Source: Oscillospiraceae bacterium
Lineage (GTDB): Bacteria; Bacillota; Clostridia; Saccharofermentanales; Saccharofermentanaceae
NCBI GenBank assembly: GCA_902788505.1
Contig: CADAKH010000020.1
Location: forward strand, 1 to 64,000
Direction of reading: 5' to 3'
DNA: 64,000 bases
The position numbers and the translations under genes were made by a program. The notes below the pieces were generated by a model that ran no database searches, was not told where the DNA came from, and worked only from the letters and a program-made list of their open reading frames with translations. Positions 36,091-43,548 of the stretch are shown here, one piece after another (the first letter of the stretch is position 1; each line of letters starts with the position of its first letter).

Positions 36091-37506
36091 TCAGACCTCA
36101 GAACGCCTGTCGTCGAGTCTTATATAGTTCTCGCCTCTCATACGGCTCTTGTCTGCAACCCAGTTTTCCTTGTTGAGCTGCTTTGATCTTCCAATACCGA
36201 GTGAAAGCGCAGGAACATCGGATGTGATCGTTGATCCTGCCGCGATGTAGCAGTCCTTGCCCAATACAACGGAAGAAACGATATTTGAGTTGCCTCCGAT
36301 GAAAACGTTGTCCTCGATCGTGCATCCGGCCTTGTCCTGACCGTCGAAGTTACATGTAACGGTACCGCATCCGAAGTTAACGTTGCGGCCTACTTTTGAG
36401 TCACCGATGTATGTAAGGTGACGGGCTCTCGTATATTCGCCGATATCTGAACCCTTGACCTCAACATAAGCGCCGAGTGTAACATGGTCGTCGATCTTCG
36501 ATTCAGGTCTGATATGTGTGTAGGGTCCGATACGGCAGTCCTTGCCGATAATGCTTGAAGATACTATCGAGTTATCTACAACTGTACCGTCGCCTATATC
36601 AGAACAGTCGATTCTTGTATTCTCACCGATGATGCAGTCCTCACCGATATTAGTATTGCCGATAAGAGTTGTGCCGGGAAGGATAACCGTATCCTGACCG
36701 ATCTCAACCGCATAGTGGATCCATGTAGCGTTGGGATCGACGATCTCGACACCGTTCTTCATGTGACGGTTCAGGATCCTGTGGTTCATGATGCTTCTTA
36801 CCTGAGCAAGCTGGATCCTGTCGTTAACTCCCCTTGTGTCATCGAAATCACATACGACAGCGCCTACAGTGTAGCCGTCACCTATAAGGATCCCGATCGT
36901 ATCTGTGAGGTAATACTCCTTCTGTGCATTGTTTGCACCGATCCTGCCCAAAGCAGAGATAAGGAGAGGTGTCTTGAAGACATACATAGAAGAGTTGATC
37001 TCTTTTACCTTGAGCTCTTCTTCCGTGCAGTCCTTGTGCTCCACGATCTTGAGAACATTGCCATCCTCACCTCTTATGATCCTTCCGTAACCTGTGGGAT
37101 CGTCAGCCTCAGCAGTGATAAGGATCGCTGCGCAGTTTGAAGATGCGGAATCGAAAGCATCGAGAGCCTTCTTGATCGTATCAGCGGAAACCATCGGACA
37201 GTCGCCCGGAAGAACGATCGTAAGTCCGTCTCTTCCTTCAAGGAAAGGTGCTGCCTGCATAACAGCGTGGCCTGTTCCTCTCTGCTCTTCCTGAAGAACG
37301 TATGCGACATTCTCGCCCAATACGCTTCTGATCTCAGCCTGTGCCTCACCTACTATATATACCTGATCCTGGCAGCCTGCCTCCTGAAGAGCATCTGCTA
37401 CCCACTGGATAATCGGTTTGCCCGACACCTGGAACACAACCTTGGAGTGCTTGGACTTCATTCTCGTGCTCTTACCTGCCGCCATAACAACCGCACTAAT
37501 TTCCAT
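36091..37506 (-). CDS. glmU: Bifunctional UDP-GlcNAc pyrophosphorylase / GlcN-1-P acetyltransferase
   Basis: The 471-residue enzyme makes UDP-N-acetylglucosamine for the cell wall. The N-terminal uridyltransferase has VVMAAGKSTRMKS and QEEQRGTGHAV; the C-terminal left-handed beta-helix has many hexapeptide repeats (for example IGENTRID, IGDGTVVD) and the acetyltransferase segment ARHLTYIGDS. Length is normal. pth follows after 18 bases. Confidence 0.97.
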   Translation of the reverse strand: MEISAVVMAAGKSTRMKSKHSKVVFQVSGKPIIQWVADALQEAGCQDQVYIVGEAQAEIRSVLGENVAYVLQEEQRGTGHAVMQAAPFLEGRDGLTIVLPGDCPMVSADTIKKALDAFDSASSNCAAILITAEADDPTGYGRIIRGEDGNVLKIVEHKDCTEEELKVKEINSSMYVFKTPLLISALGRIGANNAQKEYYLTDTIGILIGDGYTVGAVVCDFDDTRGVNDRIQLAQVRSIMNHRILNRHMKNGVEIVDPNATWIHYAVEIGQDTVILPGTTLIGNTNIGEDCIIGENTRIDCSDIGDGTVVDNSIVSSSIIGKDCRIGPYTHIRPESKIDDHVTLGAYVEVKGSDIGEYTRARHLTYIGDSKVGRNVNFGCGTVTCNFDGQDKAGCTIEDNVFIGGNSNIVSSVVLGKDCYIAAGSTITSDVPALSLGIGRSKQLNKENWVADKSRMRGENYIRLDDRRSEV

Positions 37507-37574
37507 AATTAGACCTCTTAAGTTATTGATTTGGGATTTACCCCCGACATTATAGCAAATCTTTATTTACTTAT

Positions 37575-37618
37575 AAATGAAAAGCCCTGCACTTAATGGG
37601 ACAAAGTGCAGGGGCTTA
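37575..37618 (-). terminator. Terminator of the lactate dehydrogenase gene
   Basis: On the - strand AAGCCCCTGCACTTT pairs with AAGTGCAGGGCTT and is followed by TTCATTT. Confidence 0.8.
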
Positions 37619-37681
37619 ATGTCTTGTTTTGATCACCCTCGAAAAGCCTTACTTCACAGCCCCGCGGGTTTTAAGCTCTTA

Positions 37682-38638
37682 TCAGAGACCTTCAACGGAA
37701 GCGATAGCCTCACGCATATTTGCCTCAGATTTCTTGAGGAGCTGATACTCTTCATCAGTAAGACGCATGTCGATGATCTTATCAACGCCGTTAGCACCGA
37801 GGAGTGCAGGAACGTCGAGAGTAACACCGGAGATGCCGTACTCGCCGTTGAGTCTTGTGGATACTGTTCTGATAGTGTGCTCGTCTTCTGTGATGCTTCT
37901 GAGGAGAGTAGCAGCACTTACGGCGATACCGTTGAATGTTGCGCCCTTGAGCTTGATGATCTCAGCGCCGGAAGACTTTGTCTTCTGTGCGATCTCAGCC
38001 TTAACGTCTTCACCGAAAGGTACGCCGATTGCATCTGCGTACTCGTCGATGGACATACCTGCAACGTGAGTGTGGCTCCATGCAGGGAACTGTGTTTCAC
38101 CGTGCTCACCGAGGATATAACCGTGAACGTTTCTAACGTCAACGCCAAGCTTTCTGGAAATGAGGACTCTGAAACGTGCTGAGTCAAGGTTCGTACCTGA
38201 ACCGATGATCTTGTTTGAAGGAAGTCCGGACCACTCTGCAACCTTATATGTAACGAGATCACAAGGGTTGGAGATAACCATGATGACACCCTTGTTGTAG
38301 TGCTCCATGATGCTGTCTGTGATCGTATGAGCGAGCTTGACGTTCTTCTTTGCAAGGTCAAGTCTTGTCTCGCCTTCTTTTCTGGGGATACCTGCCGTGA
38401 TGATGATGCAGTCTGCATCCTTAACGTCAGAATAGTCGCCTGAATGAATGTACATATCGCCGATGAACGGAAGTCCGTGGCTGATATCAAGAGCCTCACC
38501 CAAAGCCTTTTCCTTATTGACATCAATAAGAACGAGCTCAGAGCAGAGCTGCTGCATTGCGATTGCGAAAGCGGTTGTAGATCCTACCGCACCTGCGCCG
38601 ATAATGGCGACTTTTGTTCCTTCTTGTTTATACATAGC
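37682..38638 (-). CDS. ldh: L-lactate dehydrogenase-family 2-hydroxyacid dehydrogenase
   Basis: The 318-residue NAD-dependent enzyme has Rossmann motif IIGAGAVGSTTAFA, NAD-binding Asp in LIDVNKEKA, substrate Arg in NPCDLVTYK context and the catalytic His in LGEHGETQFPAW. The specificity loop reads GIPRKEGETRLDL. At the Gln102 position of classical LDH there is Arg, a feature of malate dehydrogenase, while GETR is LDH-like, so the substrate deserves a test. The start at 38638 (MYKQEGTKVAI) follows AAAGGGGGCG. Confidence 0.85.
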   Translation of the reverse strand, partial: AMYKQEGTKVAIIGAGAVGSTTAFAIAMQQLCSELVLIDVNKEKALGEALDISHGLPFIGDMYIHSGDYSDVKDADCIIITAGIPRKEGETRLDLAKKNVKLAHTITDSIMEHYNKGVIMVISNPCDLVTYKVAEWSGLPSNKIIGSGTNLDSARFRVLISRKLGVDVRNVHGYILGEHGETQFPAWSHTHVAGMSIDEYADAIGVPFGEDVKAEIAQKTKSSGAEIIKLKGATFNGIAVSAATLLRSITEDEHTIRTVSTRLNGEYGISGVTLDVPALLGANGVDKIIDMRLTDEEYQLLKKSEANMREAIASVEGL

Positions 38639-38701
38639 TTTTACGCCCCCTTTATAGCAATACGAATGATAGCAAGAAAAATTCACCAAATAAAGTTGCA
38701 A

Positions 38702-38999
38702 TTCGTTAGGATTTTTACCTAAAAAATGCTCTCACACAGCGCTTTGAGAGTGTAATTTGATAATTTGATAATCAAAGTTTTTCTGAACGAAAATAGCCTT
38801 TTTCGCTTTGTTTTAGAACTCTTTTTATATGATAACCATACCCGGAATGCGGTCTTTCGCTTCAACTGAACTGATCATATAAAACAAGCCCTTGGACATT
38901 AAAGGTATCAGTACACGCCTCCTCTTTATCCCCTCAATCCTTTTACCTATCGAAAACCTTCACTTATTAAATAATTCCAAGATCACCAAAAACAATAAA
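38702..38999. other. Gap between ldh and thrS
   Basis: This 300-base A/T-rich stretch holds no gene I can support. It contains a TTTGATAATTTGATAATCAAA inverted repeat near 38755 and presumably the ldh promoter, which I cannot place with confidence. Confidence 0.5.
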
Positions 39000-39033
39000 T
39001 AACGGCGCAGGACATTGGTCCCACGCCGTCTGT
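39000..39033 (-). terminator. Terminator of thrS
   Basis: On the - strand ACGGCG-TG-GGAC pairs with GTCC-TG-CGCCGT around a CAAT loop, followed by TATTTATTGTTTTT. Confidence 0.7.
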
Positions 39034-39056
39034 TATTTAATTTGTCTGAACGAAGA

Positions 39057-40883
39057 TCAGATCTCCTGAGGGAGCTCCAATGTTCTTTCTGCGTTGAGCT
39101 TTTTGCAGAGCTCAACAAACTTGTCGAGAGCAACGCCCTGAAGCTGCTTGTTGGAGCCTCTTACGTTAACGGATACTGTGTTCTCTGCAGCTTCCTTGTC
39201 GCCTACAACGAGGATATAAGGATCCTTCATCTGCTTGAACTTCTTGATCTTGTCTCTCATGTTGACGTCTGTTAAGTCGGACTCGACTCTTACGCCGGCC
39301 TTTGTGAGGGCGTCAGCAACCTTCTGCGCATAATCATTGTGCTCAGGTCTGATCGGTACGACAGCAACCTGATAAGGATTGAGCCAGAACGGGAAAGCGC
39401 CCTTGAAGTGCTCTGTGATGATTCCGATGAAACGCTCGAAAGAACCGAAGATAGCTCTGTGGATAACGATAGGCATCTTCTGAGCGCCGTCCTTGTCAAC
39501 GAATGTGAGCTCGAAGTTATGAGGGAGCTGGAAGTCGAGCTGGACTGTACCGCACTGCCACTCACGTCCAAGAGCGTCCTTGATCTGAAGGTCGATCTTC
39601 GGACCGTAGAATGCGCCGTCGCCTTCGTTGATCTCATAGTTGCCGTCACCATACTTCTCGTCGAGGATGGCCTTGAGAGAAGCCTCAGCGGAATTCCAGG
39701 ACTCGATATCGCCCATGAAGTCATCAGGTCGTGTCGAGAACTCGGCTCTGTATGTGATACCGAATGTCTTGTAGATCTCGTCTGCAATAGCGATTACGTC
39801 CTTGATCTCGTCCTTGATCTGGTCAGGTGTAACGAATGTATGGTCGTCATCCTGACGGAACTCCTGAACTCTGAAAAGACCATTCATCTGGCCGGACTTC
39901 TCTTTACGGTGGAGAACATCGTACTCACTGTAACGGATAGGGAGTTCCTTATATGAGTGCATTGTGCGCTTGTAGGACATCATGGCGTTAGGGCAGTTCA
40001 TAGGCTTAGCTGCCATTGTATCCTCAGCATCAACGGCGTACTGCTCGGGAGCCTCTTCGCCCTGAACAGCGTCAGTAGCATTAACGCCCTTTGTGATACC
40101 GGGAACGATGAACATGTTGTTCTGATAGTGTGCCCAGTGACCTGAGATAAGCCAGAGCTTCTTATTGTTGATAAGAGGTGCGGAGATCTCTGTGTATCCG
40201 TGCTTGCCCTGGATCTCGCGGGAGTACTTCATGAGTTCCTGATAGAGGATCCATCCCCTGGGGAGCCAGTAAGCCATGCCCGGAGCTGTTTCACGGAACA
40301 TAAAGAGGTCAAGAGCCGTACCGATCTTCTTGTGGTCTCTCTCCTGTGCTTCCTTGAGCCATGCAAGGTGAGCCTTGAGCTCATCCTTTGAAGGGAACGC
40401 GAAAAGATAGATTCTCTGGAGCTGGTCTCTCTTCTCGTCGCCTCTCCAGTAAGCACCGGAAACATTCTTGATCTTGAATGCAGCGCTCATAAGCTCCTGT
40501 GAATTGTCTACGTGAGGTCCGCGGCAAAGATCTACATAATCGTCGCCTGTGTAATATATGGATATTGTCTCGTCTGCAGGCAGATCGACAATAAGCTCAT
40601 GCTTAAACTTCTGATCCTTGAAGAGTTCCAAAGCCTCATCACGGGAGATGACCTTGCGTGTCCAGTCTTCCCTTCTCTTGATGATCTCATGCATCTTGTC
40701 TTCGATTGTCTGGAAATCTTCCTCTGTGACTGTTCTCGGAAGGACGAAATCGTAATAGCAGCCGTCCTCGATCTCAGGTCCGATCGCGTACTGTACCTCT
40801 TTGCCGTATAACTCGATTACAGCCTTTGCAAGGATGTGTGCAAGAGAGTGACGGTACACCTTCAATACTTCTTCTTTTTCCAT
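39057..40883 (-). CDS. thrS: Threonyl-tRNA synthetase lacking the TGS domain
   Basis: The 608-residue class II synthetase begins directly with the editing domain (VYRHSLAHILAKAV); the N-terminal TGS domain of about 60 residues found in most bacterial ThrS is missing. The catalytic core (MNCPNAMMSYK, RVQEFRQDDDHTF, motif 3 HRAIFGSFERFIG) and anticodon domain are intact. The start at 40883 follows GAGGAGG. No T-box leader is present upstream, which is unusual for Bacillota thrS. Confidence 0.95.
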   Translation of the reverse strand: MEKEEVLKVYRHSLAHILAKAVIELYGKEVQYAIGPEIEDGCYYDFVLPRTVTEEDFQTIEDKMHEIIKRREDWTRKVISRDEALELFKDQKFKHELIVDLPADETISIYYTGDDYVDLCRGPHVDNSQELMSAAFKIKNVSGAYWRGDEKRDQLQRIYLFAFPSKDELKAHLAWLKEAQERDHKKIGTALDLFMFRETAPGMAYWLPRGWILYQELMKYSREIQGKHGYTEISAPLINNKKLWLISGHWAHYQNNMFIVPGITKGVNATDAVQGEEAPEQYAVDAEDTMAAKPMNCPNAMMSYKRTMHSYKELPIRYSEYDVLHRKEKSGQMNGLFRVQEFRQDDDHTFVTPDQIKDEIKDVIAIADEIYKTFGITYRAEFSTRPDDFMGDIESWNSAEASLKAILDEKYGDGNYEINEGDGAFYGPKIDLQIKDALGREWQCGTVQLDFQLPHNFELTFVDKDGAQKMPIVIHRAIFGSFERFIGIITEHFKGAFPFWLNPYQVAVVPIRPEHNDYAQKVADALTKAGVRVESDLTDVNMRDKIKKFKQMKDPYILVVGDKEAAENTVSVNVRGSNKQLQGVALDKFVELCKKLNAERTLELPQEI

Positions 40884-41056
40884 TGTTAATTCCTCCTCTA
40901 GAGTTTTATGCACAGAACCGCTGTGCAGATAGTAGAAGATTGTACCACATATAAAATAAAAATGTTGATTTTAAGGGCTTTTCCGATAATTCCCTAATAA
41001 AAATGCCCGAAAACACGGCACAAAGCCCTTCAAAAGAACGTTTGTTCTCAAATGAA

Positions 41057-41084
41057 AAGCCCTTCCGAAATTGGAAGGGCTTTA
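41057..41084 (-). terminator. Terminator of tRNA-Ser
   Basis: AAAGCCCTTCC pairs with GGAAGGGCTTT and is followed on the - strand by TTCATTTG. Confidence 0.85.
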
Positions 41085-41094
41085 AGATCTTTGG

Positions 41095-41180
41095 CGGAGC
41101 CGCAGGGATTCGAACCCTGGTGCCCGTGAAGGCAAACGGTTTTCAAGACCGCCTCGTTATGACCACTTCGATACAGCTCC
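41095..41180 (-). tRNA. tRNA-Ser (TGA)
   Basis: The 86-nt - strand sequence has a long variable arm typical of tRNA-Ser, acceptor GGAGCTG / CGGCTCC, anticodon stem GGCGGT / ACCG with loop CTTGAAA (anticodon TGA), and T arm CAGGG-TTCGAAT-CCCTG. Confidence 0.95.
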
Positions 41181-41197
41181 ATACCTAAAGGCACTTA

Positions 41198-41226
41198 AGT
41201 ATACATAATCCGAAAGACTTTTTCAA
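41198..41226 (-). promoter_or_regulatory. Promoter of tRNA-Ser
   Basis: On the - strand TTGAAA and TATACT are separated by 17 bases, 17 bases upstream of the tRNA. Confidence 0.75.
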
Positions 41227-41286
41227 GTAGCTGCCCGAAAAGCTTTCTATATATATAAATATAGTACCTTAGAGATATACGGTATC

Positions 41287-42438
41287 TCAGTTGCAGAGAT
41301 ACTCGATAAGTCTGTCGAGATCCATGTTATCCTTATAGTCGATAACGATACGTCCGCGGCCTGTATTGTTATCCAGAACCTTTATCTTAACCTTGGCACC
41401 AAGCTGCTTCTTGAGTCTAGTCTCCACTTCCTTGGTGCTTAATGTTAGTCTGATATCAGGAAGGATCGTTTCCTTTTTCTGTGAAGGATTGGTCTGGGCC
41501 TCAATATACTTCTTAATGAAAGCCTCAGCCTGTCTTACGTTCATGTCACGTGTCATGATGATGTCAGCAACCTTGCGCTGGTCTTCCTTATCCTTGAGAC
41601 CGAGTATAGCCTTTGCATGTCCTTCGGACAGGTCTCCTCTGCTGACAAAATCCTGAAGTGATTCATCGAGATTCAGGATACGGATCGTATTTGCGATCGT
41701 TGCTCTTGGCTTACCGAGTTTCTTTGCAAGCTGCTCCTGTGTAAGCTTGTGTGTCTTAAGAAGATTCTGCATCGCAGCAGCCTCTTCAATAGGATTGAGA
41801 TCTTCTCTCTGGATATTCTCAATCAGGGCCTGAGCCATCGTCTCCTTGTCTGACAGATCTCTTACAATAGCAGGGATCACTGAAAGGCCGGCAATTCTTG
41901 CAGCTCTCCAACGGCGCTCGCCTGCAACGATCCTGTATCCGTCGCCCTTGCGCTGTACGATGATAGGCTGGATAACACCATTCTCTTCGATAGAGGAAGC
42001 AAGCTCATTAAGAGCCTCATCGTTGAAGTTCTTTCTGGGCTGACCGTTGTTAGGGGAGATGTCATTGATCTTGAGATCTACAACAGAATCTCTCTTATTC
42101 TCCGGAATACCGTCAGATGAAAGGAGCGCACCAAGGCCTCTTCCCATTGCCTTGCTCTCTGATACTGTCTTAACAGCGGTCTTCTTAACCGGAGCAGCCT
42201 TGGTCGCAGGAGTCTTAACAGCAACCGTCTTCTTAGCCGGAACGGCTTTCTTGACAGGAGCTTTTGCAGCAGGTTTCTTCGCTGAGACTTTCTTCGCAGG
42301 CGCTGCTTTTTTAGCCGGATCTTTCTTAGCTGTTGCTGCAGTCTTTTTTGATGCCGCCTTCTTAGCGGCAGGCTTAGCCGCTATAACTTTTTTCTTAGGT
42401 GCTGATTTAGGTCCTTTTCCCAATCCCTTTGTAGCCAT
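41287..42438 (-). CDS. parB: ParB/Spo0J chromosome partitioning protein with Lys/Ala-rich N-terminal tail
   Basis: Residues from about 98 form a normal ParB: MGRGLGALLSSDG, the CTP-binding segment GERRWRAARIAG, a helix-turn-helix (LTQEQLAKKLGKPRATIANTIRIL) and a dimerisation domain. In front lie about 97 residues rich in Lys, Ala and Pro (for example AKKAAPAKKVSAKKPAAKAP), resembling the tail of histone H1 or bacterial H1-like proteins. The reading frame and ribosome binding site (AAGGAG) support this start. It is encoded after parA; parS sites lie upstream of both. Confidence 0.93.
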   Translation of the reverse strand: MATKGLGKGPKSAPKKKVIAAKPAAKKAASKKTAATAKKDPAKKAAPAKKVSAKKPAAKAPVKKAVPAKKTVAVKTPATKAAPVKKTAVKTVSESKAMGRGLGALLSSDGIPENKRDSVVDLKINDISPNNGQPRKNFNDEALNELASSIEENGVIQPIIVQRKGDGYRIVAGERRWRAARIAGLSVIPAIVRDLSDKETMAQALIENIQREDLNPIEEAAAMQNLLKTHKLTQEQLAKKLGKPRATIANTIRILNLDESLQDFVSRGDLSEGHAKAILGLKDKEDQRKVADIIMTRDMNVRQAEAFIKKYIEAQTNPSQKKETILPDIRLTLSTKEVETRLKKQLGAKVKIKVLDNNTGRGRIVIDYKDNMDLDRLIEYLCN

Positions 42439-42450
42439 ATTCGTTCTCCT

Positions 42451-43212
42451 TTATGATCTCTTGATTACTTCTTTTGCCAATGCTTCATATGCTTTGGCGC
42501 CCTTAGAGTTCTTGTCGTAGTCGCAGATGGCAAGACCGTGGCTCGGCGCCTCTGCAAGTCTTACATTACGCGGGATAACAGTCTTGAAGACTTTGCCGCC
42601 GAAATACTTATCTGTCTCTTCCTTAACCTGTCTTGAGAGCTGAGTTCTCAGATTGAACATAGTAAGGACCACGCCCAGGATCTCAAGCTCAGGATTGAGC
42701 TTCTTTTTAACAATGTTAATTGTATCCATAAGCTGAGAGAGTCCTTCAAGTGCATAATACTCGCCCTGGATAGGAATGATCAGACGGTCTGATGCAGTAA
42801 GCGCATTGATCGTGAGAAGCCCGAGCGAAGGAGGGCAGTCCAGGATAATGTAATCGTAATTTCCGTCTATGGAAGCGATAGCATTCTTCAGTATCTGTTC
42901 TCTTGATATTACAGTAACAAGTTCAACCTCTGCTCCTGCAAGATTTATGTTTGTAGGGCAGATGTCAACATTCTCCGCATTTGTTTCATAAATAACGTCT
43001 GCTATCGGTGCATCATTGATAAGTACATCATAGACCGTCTGCTCGAGTTCACGCTTATCGATGCCAAGGCCGCTTGTGGCGTTTGCCTGAGGGTCAATAT
43101 CTATAAGGAGGACCTTCTTCTTTTTCTTGCCCAGAAAAGCTGCAAGATTTACGGCTGTTGTCGTCTTTCCGACGCCGCCTTTTTGGTTAACCAAAGCAAT
43201 TACAGTTGCCAT
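42451..43212 (-). CDS. parA: ParA/Soj chromosome partitioning ATPase
   Basis: The 253-residue protein has the deviant Walker A motif QKGGVGKTTTAVNL, the Walker A' Asp (LLIDIDPQANATSGLG) and Walker B (YIILDCPPSLG). It positions origins together with ParB. The start at 43212 (MATVIALVNQKGG) follows AAAGGAG. parB follows after 12 bases. Confidence 0.95.
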   Translation of the reverse strand: MATVIALVNQKGGVGKTTTAVNLAAFLGKKKKKVLLIDIDPQANATSGLGIDKRELEQTVYDVLINDAPIADVIYETNAENVDICPTNINLAGAEVELVTVISREQILKNAIASIDGNYDYIILDCPPSLGLLTINALTASDRLIIPIQGEYYALEGLSQLMDTINIVKKKLNPELEILGVVLTMFNLRTQLSRQVKEETDKYFGGKVFKTVIPRNVRLAEAPSHGLAICDYDKNSKGAKAYEALAKEVIKRS

Positions 43213-43392
43213 ATTTGACTCCTTTATAATATTCCTATCTTGATATGATAATTCTATCATTTGATAACTGATTTATATATGTCAACTTTGATACAAATTT
43301 AGGCAGTTTGTTTTTGATTGTTTGACATATTTATTCATTGCAGCCCGACTATTCAAAATACAGTTTTCAATTTTGATGTAGTCAGCCGGGAT

Positions 43393-43408
43393 TGTTCCAC
43401 GTGGAACA
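43393..43408. other. parS centromere site 1
   Basis: TGTTCCACGTGGAACA is a perfect 16-base palindrome closely matching the bacterial parS consensus (TGTTTCACGTGAAACA, one base change per half). It lies about 180 bases upstream of parA. Confidence 0.93.
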
Positions 43409-43452
43409 TTCCTGTTTTGGAGCGAACAGAAAAACTGTTCATAATTTCAAAT

Positions 43453-43468
43453 TGTTCCACGTGGAACA
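43453..43468. other. parS centromere site 2
   Basis: A second identical 16-base palindrome lies exactly 60 bases from site 1, in the same face of the helix by spacing. It is itself flanked by a longer inverted repeat (CAAATTG / CAATTTG). Confidence 0.93.
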
Positions 43469-43486
43469 ATTTGAAAATGTCCATAA

Positions 43487-43520
43487 AACAAGGTGCCGCG
43501 TGAAGCGACACCCTGCTTTT
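43487..43520 (-). terminator. Terminator of gyrB
   Basis: On the - strand AGGGTGTCGC pairs with GCGGCACCTT around a short loop and is followed by GTTTTATGG. Confidence 0.7.
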
Positions 43521-43548
43521 GTTCATAAGTTATTTTTCTGAGAATTGA

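Noticed and set aside
40884..41056. T-box leader for thrS
   Set aside because: Looked for on the - strand; no AGGGTGGTACCGCG-like element is present.
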